Assembly (NCBI GenBank): GCA_034509425.1
Contig: JAVTVJ010000803.1
Coordinates: forward strand, 1 to 64,000
Origin: Eopsaltria australis
Lineage: Eukaryota; Chordata; Aves; Passeriformes; Petroicidae
Direction of reading: 5' to 3'
Length of the DNA stretch: 64,000 nt
Made by a program: the position numbers and the translations under genes. Below are positions 32,936 through 44,549 of the stretch, one piece after another. Each line of letters opens with the position of its first letter. The first letter of the stretch is position 1. The notes below the pieces were generated by a model, which ran no database searches, was not told the DNA's origin, and saw only the letters and a program-made list of their open reading frames with translations.

Positions 32936-33955
32936 CGTTCTCATCCATCAGGGAGAGCACAAGGAGCAGCTTCACCTCCAGCTCTGCATCTCCCCCAGCC
33001 CGCGGTGCCCCCAGACCCCTCCAGGATTTGCCGTTTTCCCTTCCCAGCCGGGCCCGAGGGCAAACACAAATCCCAAAAAAAGCTGCTGGTGGTTAATGGG
33101 GAAAAGATTCCAGGCCAGGGAGTGTGAACAGCTCCGGGAGTTCGGATGTTCGGAGACCACAGGAATGAAAGCCCCGCAGGCTGCCCGGGGCTGAAACCTC
33201 TCTTTGGATGCTTTCCAACCAAAACAAAATTCCCTGAGCTGGGAATGGGACCAGGAGCAACGTGCAGGGTTCTCTGAAGGAGAATTTCAGGCAGGGAATG
33301 TGGGCTGAATTCCCTGGGAAAGGCTGCTTTGCTTGGATGCAGTTCCATGGTTTTGGTGATGGCAAATAAAGCTCAATTCCCTTTTCCTCACCGCAAAACC
33401 TGGGGATGATTTGGCAGGGAGGAACGGCTTCGTGTGCAAGACTTTGTTGGGAAGCAGAATTTCCCCAAAAACTTAAAGTTTTAAAATTTTTTTTTAATTA
33501 ATCCTGGAAATCTTCCTTTTAACTTCTTTTTGCTGTGCAGAATTTGTGGATTTTTAAATTTCTGGTTCAATAAAGACCCGCTGATGTCAAGATCAAGGTG
33601 AAATTGGGGTGCTTTGTGTGGGTTTAAGATCCCTTTGCTTTTATCTCTCCTCAGAAGGGAATGAAAGATGAGATCCCGGGGTTATTCCCAGGGGAAGGAA
33701 TTCAGGGAAGTAAGAGGCTGAGGAATAAAAACCCAACCCTTTGGGAAACTTGAAATGGCAAGGAGAAAAAAAAAGAGGGAGCTGAGCCTGGGGAGATGTG
33801 AGGAGAGAGGGAGGGACAGGAGAGGAAAACTGGGAATGAGAGAGATGGGAATGGGAATGAGGCAATTAAAGGAAGGTTTGGTCAGGCAGGAGCCTCTCCT
33901 TCACCCGTGCCTGTGGAAAACTGGCCTTGGAGGGAATTCCTGTCCCCTCTGTGCC
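32936..33955. other. Unique non-coding sequence
   Basis: No gene recognised. A T-run lies near 33488-33496. Confidence 0.45.
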
Positions 33956-34437
33956 AGCAGAACTCCCAGCTCCTTGTCAGGGTTTTGCCATAGCAGCATT
34001 CCCAGCTCCCTGTCAGGATTTTTCCATAATCAGCATTCCCAATTCCCTGTCAGGATTTTTCCATAATCAGCATTCCCAGCTCCCTGTCAGGATTTTTCCA
34101 TAGCAGCATTCCCAATTCCCTGTCAGGATTTTTCCATAATCAGCATTCCCAGCTCCCTGTCAGGATTTTTCCAGAATCAGCATTCCCAGCTCCCTGTCAG
34201 GATTTTTCCATCAGCAGCATTCCCAATTCCCTGTCAGGATTTTTCCAGAATCAGCATTCCCAGCTCCCTGTCAGGATTTTTCCAGAATCAGCATTCCCAG
34301 CTCCCTGTCAGGATTTTTCCATCAGCAGCATTCCCAATTCCCTGTCAGGATTTTTCCAGAATCAGCATTCCCAGCTCCCTGTCAGGATTTTTCCATCAGC
34401 AGCATTCCCAATTCCCTGTCAGGATTTTTCCCCCAGC
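33956..34437. repeat. 37-bp minisatellite, about 13 copies
   Basis: cagcattcccagctccctgt + caggatttttccataat repeats about every 37 bp. Variants are cagctccc/caattccc and ccataat/ccagaat/ccatcag, partly in a repeating order (agaat, agaat, atcag) in the second half, suggesting a ~112-bp trimeric higher-order unit. Confidence 0.93.
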
Positions 34438-35057
34438 ACCATTCCCATCTCCTGTCCTGTTCCCATCTCCAGAATTTTTCCATGCCATCCAAAGGGTGAG
34501 GATCAAGGTCCTGCTCAACTCCAGAGGCCCCTGATCCCTGTGGAATTCCGGGTGTCTGGCTGAGCTCAGCTCCTGCTCCACCTACAAAACATGGGATATG
34601 AACCTTTCCCTGTGCCAGCCTTTCCTTTTCCAGCAGTTTCCCAGTAATTCCAGTAAAATCCTGCAGGAATCTACTCTGCAGCACTGATGTGGCAACACAC
34701 AGGGGGCAAAAATATTCCAAAATTTGGGAATTTTATGGCTCCATAATGGTGACTTTACCCCTCTTGCTCCCTTCCCTTTGGGGCTGGAGAGGAGAACTCT
34801 GCATCAGCACCACTCCTGAGTCCTGCAGCATTCCCAGCAGGAATTTTCCCCATCCCAGGAGGAATTCTGAGCAGTGACAGTGTCCCAGGAGTGCCTTCGG
34901 AGCTGCTCAGGGAGGGATCTGTGTCCCCTGGCTGGCACAATCCTGCTGGGAATGTGCAAACATCCCGATTTTCCTCCCCCTGAAAAGAGGGAAAAGAGGC
35001 AAAAGCTGGGAAATAAACCCCCCAAAAACATAAGGAATTTGCCTCCTGTGAACTCTA
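34438..35057. other. Unique non-coding sequence
   Basis: No gene recognised. Confidence 0.45.
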
Positions 35058-35105
35058 AAATCATGGAATTAAGGTTGGAAAAGACCTTTAATATCAAGTC
35101 TGGGC
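35058..35105 (-). mobile_element. CR1 3' tail fragment, antisense
   Basis: aaaatcatggaattaaggtt followed by ggaaaagacctttaatatca is an antisense CR1 tail of the 'ttggaaaagacc' type; similarity is lost after 35105. Confidence 0.75.
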
Positions 35106-36654
35106 TCCAATGTTGATAAACATTTGTGGGTGCATCTCATCCCAGGAAATTATCCAGGATAAGAAGGAACAGGAAGGATGGTGAATGTTAAACATTCCCT
35201 GCATTCCCAGGAATGTCACTCCCACCACAGCCAGGCTTTTTGTGGGATTTTGAGCTGCCTTTCTGCTCGGGGCCGGGGGGCAGAGCTGCCAGACAAAACA
35301 TGGAATTCAGGAGAACTTCTGGAAGATATTCCCGAGCTTTCCCACGGAACGTGGCGATGTTTTAATCCCTCGCTTCGTGTTTGCACCGTTTTATCTCCGT
35401 TTTCCATCCTTCAGCAGCTCCCGCTGCGTGTGGGGCTGGCTGTTATTAGAGCACATCCCAGGGCCTGAGGCGCTCCTTTATCCGCACAAAATAGGGAAAA
35501 ATCACCTTTTTATTCCCAGCGAAGGGAGAGGAGTCGCTGCACGCAGCGGGTTTGATAAAGCAGAGGTTGTAGAAGCATCTCCTGGCGGGCTGGAGCTGCT
35601 TTTAGGGTCCTCGTGTGAGGGGGGAAAACGCTGTTGAGCATTAAAATCCCTGCTGGGAAACCCTTCTCGTTTTCACTTTTCCTTGGAAAGCTCAGCCGCT
35701 AAAAATAGTTTGTCTTGTTTAAGGGATGGCGTGCAAAAAGCCCTGAAATTCCCCTGCCGTTGGAAAACGCGGAGATAAAACACCGGGAATTACGAGCAGA
35801 CAAGATGAACGGGCTGGTTGAGCAATTTATCACCTCCTTTCTCCCAGCTATTCCCTCCGTGCGCTCGCATTTCCATCAGGGATGACAGCGCTGGAACGCC
35901 GGCGGAGCCGGAGAGGAGGGATCCGCACAAATCTCCTGCTCCCTGTGATGACGGATCCATCACGAGGGATGAACGATCCCCAGATCCCCTTGATTTATGC
36001 CCCAGCTGGAAAAATGAAAATAAACCTCGTGGGAGCTGTTCCTGGTAAATCCCGGCCTTATCATCCCAACCCCAGCGAGGTCATTCCGTTTCTCCCGGAG
36101 ATTGGCAAGGGCCAAGGAGATACGAAGCGGGCCGGGATATTTATGGGAATAAATGAGAGCGTCTTTATGAGGATTAAAGGGGAAAAAACTTCGGGAATGA
36201 TAGAAAAGAGAACCTCTGGAATCCTTTTAGTGAGAAATTAATGGAGATAAAGCAGGGACGGAGGGGAGGGGAAGGGGGGAAATGCTCCGACGTTTCCCTT
36301 GGCGAGCCAACGGCGCTGGAATACCGAGGGCAACGGTTTGGGAACAACAAAAGTCAGGCAGCACAATGCTCCGGTTTCCAGGGAAACCCAACCTTGGCCT
36401 TTGGTCCCATATTTCAGCGGGTTTCATTATCCTCCCTGGGTTTGGGATAATGAATTGGCTGTTGATGGATGCTGCTGCCTCGGGGCCGCCTCCCTCGCCG
36501 AGGTTTCCGCTGTTTCCCAGTCCAGGCGGGGTGTTGGGATCACTGGGAGCACCAAAGGCACCTTTGGAGGGGTTTCTCCTCCATCTGGATTGTGGAATTT
36601 TGGGGTGGGGGGCGGGGCCTGCAAGAATCAGTTGAGTTTTTTGTTTCATTCTCT
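35106..36654. other. Unique non-coding sequence
   Basis: No gene recognised. 35640-36240 is relatively CpG-containing and purine/AT mixed. A plus-strand frame of 119 residues (35882-36241) shows no known domain. Confidence 0.4.
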
Positions 36655-36875
36655 GCCTAAATAAGATGAGTTTGGAGAGCTGGGAATGTTCAGCTGGAGA
36701 AGGGAAGGATCCAGGGAGATCTTTCCAGAGCCTAAAGGGGTTCCAGGAGAGCTGGAGAGGGACTGGGACAAGGAATGGAGTGAGAGAACAACAGGGAATG
36801 GCTTCAGACTGGGAGAGGAGAGATTTCGGTGGGATATTGGGAAGCAATTCCTGGCTGTAGGGGTTGCGAGTGGAC
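36655..36875 (+). mobile_element. CR1 LINE internal/3' UTR part, sense
   Basis: tttggagagctgggaatgtt, cagctggagaagggaaggat, ccagggagatctttccagag, ggagagctggagagggactg, acagggaatggcttcagac, gggatattgggaagcaattc: the CR1 segment upstream of the 3' end, truncated at both sides. Confidence 0.88.
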
Positions 36876-38646
36876 AAAGGACCCCAGGAGAGGACGGGAA
36901 CAAATTCCCTCCCCCAAATCCCTGTCTGCTCCTCGCTGGCCTCCAAAAGGGCCACTCATCCTTTAAATCTTGGCCACCTCCTCTGCTCTTTTCCTTCCCT
37001 TTTTTTTCCCCCAGCCACCCTCAGGCATTTTTTTCCCTGAGTCACTTGGCAGCGTGGGCCAAGGTTTGACAAGTGACTCATCGCTCCGAGTGCTGAGGCC
37101 ATGAAATGTTATTTTAGCAATTAAACACCCGACACGTTCGGGAAACAAATTCCCTTTAAGGTGTCTCCCAAAAGGAAAATGTTTGCAATTAAGTCACTTC
37201 CCAGAAATGTCGCCTTCTGCGCCGAGTGGCTGAACTTCTTTCATCTCCCCTTTGTAAATATTGGCGGTGGGTTTGGGGAACTGGAGAAAAATTCGCCGTT
37301 TCGCCCCATAAATGAGCTGACAGCGGAGCGATTTGCTGGAAAAGCGTTGGTTCTGTTTTCCCTGTTAATTACGTGGCTCGCGATGGTTGGAATAACCCAT
37401 AAAATCCCAAAAAAAACCCCCAGATGAATCCAGTCTGGGTTTGGATGGGGATGGTTGGGATCTGTGCAATTCTGGGAATCCTCGAGCCCGCAGCTCACTC
37501 CTCAGGCTGGTTCTTTTATGCTTCCCACGTGGATTTAATTGTGTGAGCCTCACATTCCCGTTTTTCCCTGATTCTTTTTCTTCTGCTCTCTTCTGATTTC
37601 TTTTTCCCTGATCCTTCTCTTCCAAACTCAACAAACGTCATCATTAAAGGGATTCTCGTGCGATGGCTTCATTCTGAAACAACCCCAAGGGGGACAGAGT
37701 TCAGAGCAACCCAGAGCTGCTCTTGATTTACTGCAAATATGATTAAAATTTTATCTGAGGGCTTTTTTTTTTTTCCCTGAGTTTTTTTTTTCCCCTGTTT
37801 TTTTTTTGCTCCATGTTTTCATCCAGCACATAAAAGTGACTTTTTGGGGCTGGTTTGTTTTTTTTTTTCCCCAGCAGTTTAGCAGTGCAAAGATGCTCGT
37901 GGAGGATTTAAACTCTCTAAAAGCTTCCCCCTCAGTAAATCAAATTTTTTTTTATCGTCTTAAAAGCAAAGCAGAGGAGGGCTGGGTAATAAAAGGGCAA
38001 GAAATGCAAAGCGCAGCACGTTTGGAAGGGTCACCCCACGGAATTGGGATTTTCCTGGCTTTTCCAATGGGTTTATTTGGATTTGTATCTACTCCAGGCT
38101 CTGGGATAAAACCCTTTCCCCCCCCCTCACATTTTTCATCCTTTAACTCCTCTCCTTGTGCATTTTCCTTGGAAAAGCTCTGGGGGAAGGGTTTATAATG
38201 GATTGAAGGAGCTGTTGGTTTAAATGTCACGTAAACAAAGGTGAAATAAGGAACAGCCCTGGAAATCACTTAGCGAGGGTTTCTGCAGCTCTTCCTGGGA
38301 ATTTCAAGTTCCTTTAAATGAAACTTAACAGCAAGAAGCCTTTTACTCTCCCAATGTTTCCCACAGCTCCGGCTGTGGATTCATCCTGTGGCTTTTACGT
38401 CCCCGCCACGATGATTCCCTCGTAGAAATTACAATATCCTGGTTTTTATGGGCAATTCCAGCTGATGGAATCCTGGTTTTTAATCATTCTTCCCTCATGG
38501 AGAAGGAAATCGGTCAGGAGCAAGCTTGGGCAATGCTGATGGAGCTGAATTTTGGGATAGCTGTTCTAAACACGTGGAATTTCAACCCAGAGCTGTGTTT
38601 TCCATCCTGGGAAGGTGCAGTGGTGCTTGCACTGGATCAGGTGTTA

Positions 38647-38648
<2 letters not shown>
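36876..38648. other. Unique sequence, possible conserved element
   Basis: No gene recognised. 37030-37390 has two AP-1-like cores (gagtcact at 37038, gtgactca at 37073), gcaattaaac, and tgttaattacgtgg near 37360, with moderate CpG. Poly-T runs lie at 37764-37775, 37785-37810 and 37858-37868. Confidence 0.35.

Positions 38649-38682
<34 letters not shown>
38649..38682. repeat. (AAT) trinucleotide microsatellite
   Basis: About eleven to twelve uninterrupted taa/aat triplets. Confidence 0.96.
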
Positions 38683-38684
<2 letters not shown>

Positions 38685-39111
38685 AAGTATTTGGCACATT
38701 TGGAATCCAGCAGCTCCGAACTGAGCATTCCCAAGCGCTCCGGAAAAATTAATTCCAACCCACACAATTCCCCTTGAGGTGAATATTTCCATGCCAGAAT
38801 TATGGACACTTAGGAAGGCTGACAATAAACTCTGGATTTGGGATAATCGGAGCCCGGCTGGTGGGAGAAGGGCAGGAAAGGGATGGCAGAGAGGGAAGAT
38901 CCATGAGGAAAACCCAATTCCTGCTGTGCTTTTCCGAGGGAAATGCATTCCCCCATTTGGATTTGCTCCCTTCCTTACAAAGAGTCCAGGAAAACCACAT
39001 TTCCTTGCTGCCAGCTTTGGATCGCAGGTGTTCTGAGCTCAACTGGTGGGAATTGCATTAAATTTGGGATAAAGCCTGTAACAGCTTTTGCATCCCGGTG
39101 CTTCCGCAGGG
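38683..39111. other. Unique spacer
   Basis: No feature recognised. Confidence 0.45.
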
Positions 39112-39868
39112 AAGCTCGTTTTCCTTTGGAAATGCTCATTTCCCCTTGGAAATGTTCGTATCCCTTTGGAAATGCTCATATTCCTTTGGAAATGCTCATA
39201 TTCCTTTGGAAATGCTCGTTTCCCCTTGGAAATGTTCGTATCCCTTTGGAAATGCTCATATCCCTTTGGAAATGCTCGTATTCCTTTGGAAATGCTCCTT
39301 TTCCCTTGGAAATGCTCATATTCCTTTGGAAATGCTCCTTTTCCCTTGGAAATGCTCATATTCCTTTGGAAATGCTCCTTTTCCCTTGGAAATGCTCATA
39401 TTCCTTTGGAAATGTTCCTTTTCCCTTGGAAATGCTCATATTCCTTTGGAAATGCTCTTTTCCCCTTGGAAATGCTCATATTCCTTTGGAAATGCTCCTT
39501 TTCCCTTGGAAATTCTCCTATTCCTTTGGAAATGCTCATTTTCTCTTGGAAATGCTTGTATTCCTTTGGAAATTCTCTTATTCCTTTGGAAATGCTTGTA
39601 TTCCTTTGGAAATTCTCTTATTCCTTTGGAAATTCTCCTATTCCTTTGGAAATGCTCATTTTCTCTTGGAAATGCTCATATTCCTTTGGAAATTCTCTTA
39701 TTCCTTTGGAAATGCTTGTATTCCTTTGGAAATTCTCTTATTCCTTTGGAAATTCTCCTATTCCTTTGGAAATGCTCGTTTTCCCTTGGAAATGCTCGTT
39801 TTCCCTTGGAAATTCTCCTGTTCCTTTGGAAATGCTCGTTTTCCCTTGGAAATGCTCGTTTTCCCTGG
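39112..39868. repeat. 20-bp minisatellite, about 37.5 copies, no indels
   Basis: ttcctttggaaatgctcata repeats at exactly 20 bp across about 750 bp; only substitutions occur (cctttgga/cccttgga/ctcttgga; gctcata/gctcgtt/gctcctt/gctcatt/ttctcct). Variants fall in runs, such as alternating ttccttt and ttccctt units from 39281 to 39500 (a 40-bp dimer). The 60-bp/20-codon register keeps three plus-strand frames open (389, 261 and 259 residues), which I regard as artefacts. Confidence 0.97.
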
Positions 39869-40156
39869 AATAACTGATCCAGGCAGGGAAGAGCTGCTGC
39901 TGGGCCGCTCCAACTGCAGCTGGCAGGAGGAGAGCCACAAATCCGTGGGATTTCCCAGTGTCGGAGGAAAGTTTGGATCACAAACCCAAGGAAGACTGGG
40001 ACAGTCCCAAGGTCAGCATTCCAGTGCAGATCCCAGCACGGCAAACTGGGATAAAACAGGAAACCACTCCGAGTGCAATGAACTCGTTATTGTTTTCAGG
40101 GAAGGGGATTAATTAGCTATCTATGGGATAGGCTCGGTAAATCAAGCGTGATGAGC
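39869..40156. other. Unique spacer
   Basis: No feature recognised between the 20-bp and 38-bp arrays. Confidence 0.45.
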
Positions 40157-40538
40157 AGCTCCCACATGGAATGGGTGATTCCAAGGCTATTCCCAACTCC
40201 CAAATGGAATGGGTGATTCCAAGGCTATTCCCAACTCCCACATGGAATGAGTGATCCCAAGGCTATTCCCAACTTCCGCATGGAATGGGAGATTCCAAGG
40301 ATATTCCCAACTCCCACAGGGAATGGGTGATCCCAAGGCTATTCCCAACTCCCACATGGAATGGGTGATCCCAAGGCTATTCCCAACTCCCACATGGAAT
40401 GGGTGATTCCAAGGCTATTCCCAACTCCCACATGGAACGGGTGATTCCAAGGCTATTCCCAGCTTCCAAATGGAATGGGTGATTCCAAGACTATTCCCAA
40501 CTCTCACATGGAATGGGTGATCCCAAGGCTATTCCCAA
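40157..40538. repeat. 38-bp minisatellite, ten copies
   Basis: cagctcccacatggaatggg + tgattccaaggctattcc repeats ten times. Variants are tgattcc/tgatccc and cccacatg/caaatgg; the second copy series is nearly indel-free. Confidence 0.94.
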
Positions 40539-41069
40539 GTGGCCGCAGCAGGGCAGGGCTGTGCCTGGGGTTCCATGGATTTTCCCAGGTTGTCACCTCC
40601 AGGAATTTGAATTTCAGGGCTTGGAAAGAATTCCTGCCTTGCTGGAGCTATGGGCTGGCTGAGCATGGGATAATCCAGTGGGATTTGGGATCCTCAGGGC
40701 CCAGTCTTGGCCGCGGTGTCCCATTCCTGTGTGCACACTCTGCTGAGGGATCCTAATGATCATCCATTAATTAACCCTGGGAATTAATCGCTGTCCATGC
40801 ACTTCCCAATCCCTGAGGAGCTGGAAATTGTGCTGCCAGCAAAGCTTCTTCATTCCTCCGTTGCGGAGAGGAGATCTTGGAGGAAAAACTGCTCCGGGGG
40901 TGGATTCCTCAGCAAAGCCCTTCCGTGCTAAATAAAAAACTGGGAAGAAGCAATTCCTACCAAGGATCCAGGGAATGGGCTGGGATTCAGGAGTCCTGAA
41001 TGGAAAAGCTGCTGCCATCTGGCTTCGTCTCAGCACCGCGCCTGAGCCAGCCCAGCCGTGCAGGGACAA
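40539..41069. other. Unique spacer
   Basis: No feature recognised. Ends in GC-rich sequence leading into the large 37-bp array. Confidence 0.45.
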
Positions 41070-42956
41070 CCTGGCACGGGTGCGGTGGTGCCAAGGCGAG
41101 GGTGGCATCACCCGGCACGGTCCTGAGCCAATGGAATTGTGGCATCACCTGGAATGGTCCTGAGCCAATGGAATTGTGCCATCACCCGGCACGGTCCTGA
41201 GCCAATGGAATTGTGGCATCACCCGGCACGATCCTGAGCCAATGGAATTGTGGCATCACCTGGCACGGGTGCGGTGGTGCCAAGGCGAGGGTGGCATCAC
41301 CCGGCACGGTCCTGAGCCAATGGAATTGTGGCATCACCTGGAATGGTCCTGAGCCAATGGAATTGTGCCATCACCCGGCACGGTCCTGAGCCAATGGAAT
41401 TGTGGCATCACCCGGCACGATCCTGAGCCAATGGAATTGTGGCATCACCTGGCACGGGTGCGGTGGTGCCAAGGCGAGGGTGGCATCACCCGGCACGGTC
41501 CTGAGCCAATGGAATTGTGGCATCACCTGGAATGGTCCTGAGCCAATGGAATTGTGCCATCACCCGGCACGGTCCTGAGCCAATGGAATTGTGGCATCAC
41601 CCGGCACGATCCTGAGCCAATGGAATTGTGGCATCACCTGGCACGGGTGCGGTGGTGCCAAGGCGAGGGTGGCATCACCCGGCACGGTCCTGAGCCAATG
41701 GAATTGTGGCATCACCTGGAATGGTCCTGAGCCAATGGAATTGTGCCATCACCCGGCACGGTCCTGAGCCAATGGAATTGTGGCATCACCCGGCACGATC
41801 CTGAGCCAATGGAATTGTGGCATCACCTGGCACGGGCACGGTGATGCCAAGGCGAGGGTGGCATCACCCGGCACAGTCCTGAGCCAATGGAATTGTGGCA
41901 TCACCCGGCACAATCCTGAGTCAATGGAATTGTGGCATCACCCGGCACGATCCTGAGTCAATGGAATTGTGGCATAGCCTGGAATGATCCTGAGCCAATG
42001 GAATTGTGGCATCACCCGGCACGATCCTGAGCCAAAGGAATTGTGGCATCACCTGGCACGGGCGTGGTGGTGCCAAGGCGAGGGTGGCATCAGCTGGAAT
42101 GGTCCTGAGTCAATGGAATTGTGGCATCACCCGGCACAGTCCTGAGCCAATGGAATTGTGGCATCACCCGGCATGGTCCTGAGCCAATGGAATTGTGGCA
42201 TAACCTGGCACAGTCCTGAGCCAATGGAATTGTGGCATCACCTGGAATGGTCCTGAGCCAATGGAAGGATGGCATCACTTGGCACGGTCCTGAGCCAATG
42301 GAATTGTGGCATCACCCAGCACGGTCCTGAGCCAATGGAATTGTGGCATCACCCAGCACGGTCCTGAGCCAATGGAATTGTGGCATCACCCGGCACAGTC
42401 CTGAGCCAATGGAATTGTGGCATCACCCGGCACAGTCCTGAGCCAATGGAATTGTGGCATCACCCGGCACGGTCCTGAGCCAATGGAATTGTGGCATCAC
42501 CCGGCACAGTCCTGAGCCAATGGAATTGTGGCATCACCTGGCACCATCCTGAGCCAATGGAATTGTGGCATCACCCAGCACAATCCTGAGTCAATGGAAT
42601 TGTGGCATAGCCTGGAATGGTCCTGAGCCAATGGAATTGTGGCATCACTTGGCATGGTCCTGAGCCAATGGAATTGTGGCATCACCTGGCACGGGCGCGG
42701 TGATGCCAAGGTGAGGGTGGCATCACCTGGAATGATCCTGAGCCAATGGAATTGTGGCATCACTTGGCATGATCCTGAGCCAATGGAATTGTGGCATCAC
42801 CCGGCACAGTCCTGAGCCAATGGAATTGTGGCATCGCCTGGCACCATCCTGAGCCAATGGAATTGTGGCATCACCTGGAATGGTCCTGAGCCAATGGAAT
42901 TGTGGCATCACCTGGAATGGTCCTGAGCCAATGGAATCGTGGCATCACTTGGCACC
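41070..42956. repeat. 37-bp minisatellite with a 189-bp higher-order repeat
   Basis: The base unit is gagccaatggaattgtggca + tcacccggcacggtcct (37 bp). From 41075 to 41830 five base units, one a 41-bp variant with ggtgcggtggtgccaaggcg, form a 189-bp higher-order unit. It is present four times (41075, 41264, 41453, 41642) and the copies look identical by eye. After 41831 the order is irregular and the units more varied. More than 40 units carry CCAAT in the same orientation. Minus-strand frames are repeat artefacts. Confidence 0.97.
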
Positions 42957-43831
42957 TGACACCCCACCTGCCATTTCCCCTTGGATGCAGCGTGCAGAGG
43001 GCTGGAAAAGCCCTGGGGAGCTCAGGGAGGTGGCATTGCCCCTGGAAGTCCCTGGCACATGGGACATGATCCGCGTCCTCCTTTGCCATCCATCCTTTCC
43101 CTGTGCAAAAGGCTGAGGTGGATTTTGCTCCCAGTTAGCCACGGGAATAAACTGGGAAAATACACAATGGATGTGCAGAAACGTCAGAGTTAATGAAACT
43201 GAACCCCAGCCTTCCAGACTCATCCAACATTTGCGTTTTTCTAACTTTAGTAATTTCCCAGACTTTGGATCTGGCTTCAGTGAGCACATAATTCCTTGTT
43301 TTCCTGGCGAGGAGGGTGGGTTTCAAAAAGCTCCCTCCACACAGTGAATTGAAGGGGAAATGCTTTTCCTTCATATCAATCAAGCTCTTTTAAACAACTC
43401 AAGTTCATTTCACGCTCTTCTCCCTGATTTCTGTACCCCGTGATCAGCAGGAAAAGCAAAGCTGGGAAATGAAACCGAGCTCGTTTGGCAAAAAACAGAG
43501 TTTGCAGAAGCAAAATGGGATTTTAAAGCTGGTGCCTCCCTTTGTCCTGCTTTTTGGGCAGGAATGGGCAGGGGAGGGATGAAATGGGGAGGATTTTATC
43601 CTGCTGATCCAGGTGCCCTCCTGAAATGCCACTTCCAGGTATCCTGGCTGCTCTTCTCACCTCCAAAAGGCGAAGCCCATCCGATATTTTGGCCAGCAGC
43701 GGGAAATGCTTCATTCCCTGGGGAGTTTGGGGTGCCTGGTCCTAAATTTTGGCATCTCCAGGCATTGGTTAAAGCTGATTGGATTTCTCATGGAGAGAAC
43801 CTGGGGGTGGATTCCAGGAGAGGCTGGAGAG
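42957..43831. other. Unique non-coding sequence
   Basis: No gene recognised. Confidence 0.45.
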
Positions 43832-43883
43832 CGTGGAATCACAGAACCAGCAAGGTTGGAAAAACCTCCAAGATGAGCATCTT
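43832..43883 (-). mobile_element. CR1 3' tail fragment, antisense
   Basis: gtggaatcacagaaccagca followed by aggttggaaaaacctccaag is an antisense CR1 tail; the body is lost after about 50 bp. Confidence 0.78.
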
Positions 43884-44549
43884 CCATCCCATGTATTTGC
43901 TGAAGGTGAGGATCAAGGGATGACATTCCTGTAATCATCTCACTGGTGTCAGACATGGATTACGGAATATTCTCTTCATCCATTCACACTGAGGGTGTCG
44001 GGAGCTGCTTTCCAATCTAAAAATCTTTGATTCCACTGGATCCTGCCATTGGGAAGGCAGATTTGGACTAGGAAAAAGGGGTAAAAGAATGAGAAATACG
44101 GGGAAAAAGTACATATAGGAATAGCCTATGGAATGATGTGGAGGGACTGGGTTTCCATGGTCATCCCAAAAATCTCTACCCTGACACTGTTGTGTTCTGG
44201 GGAGTCAAAGAAAACATCTCAAATTTTCCATAAATTCAAGTCTGGCTCTTTTTTTTTTCCAGGAAAAGCTCACTTTGCACACTGGAAACTAGGATGCATT
44301 TTCCCTTTTCCCGTCTTTATTTATCCCGGCACAATTCCAATTGTTCCTGTAAACCCCGATTCCCGGAGGGCACTGAAACCAAAGGGACTCTCTCCTATTC
44401 CAAACCAATGTTTCCATTGTGTCCCTAAATCTCTTTCTTAGCCACTGTTTCGGAAACCTGCCACCCTTTTCTTTGATATTCCCGCTGATTGCCCATGAAA
44501 GCAGGAAAAAGAGGCTGCTCCTCTCCCTTTTTTCCCTTCTCCAAGACAC
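43884..44549. other. Unique non-coding sequence
   Basis: No gene recognised. Confidence 0.45.

Noticed and set aside
38943..40112. 389-residue plus-strand open frame
   Set aside because: Open because the 20-bp array closes every 60 bp in all three frames without stops; two further frames are open for ~260 residues over the same DNA.
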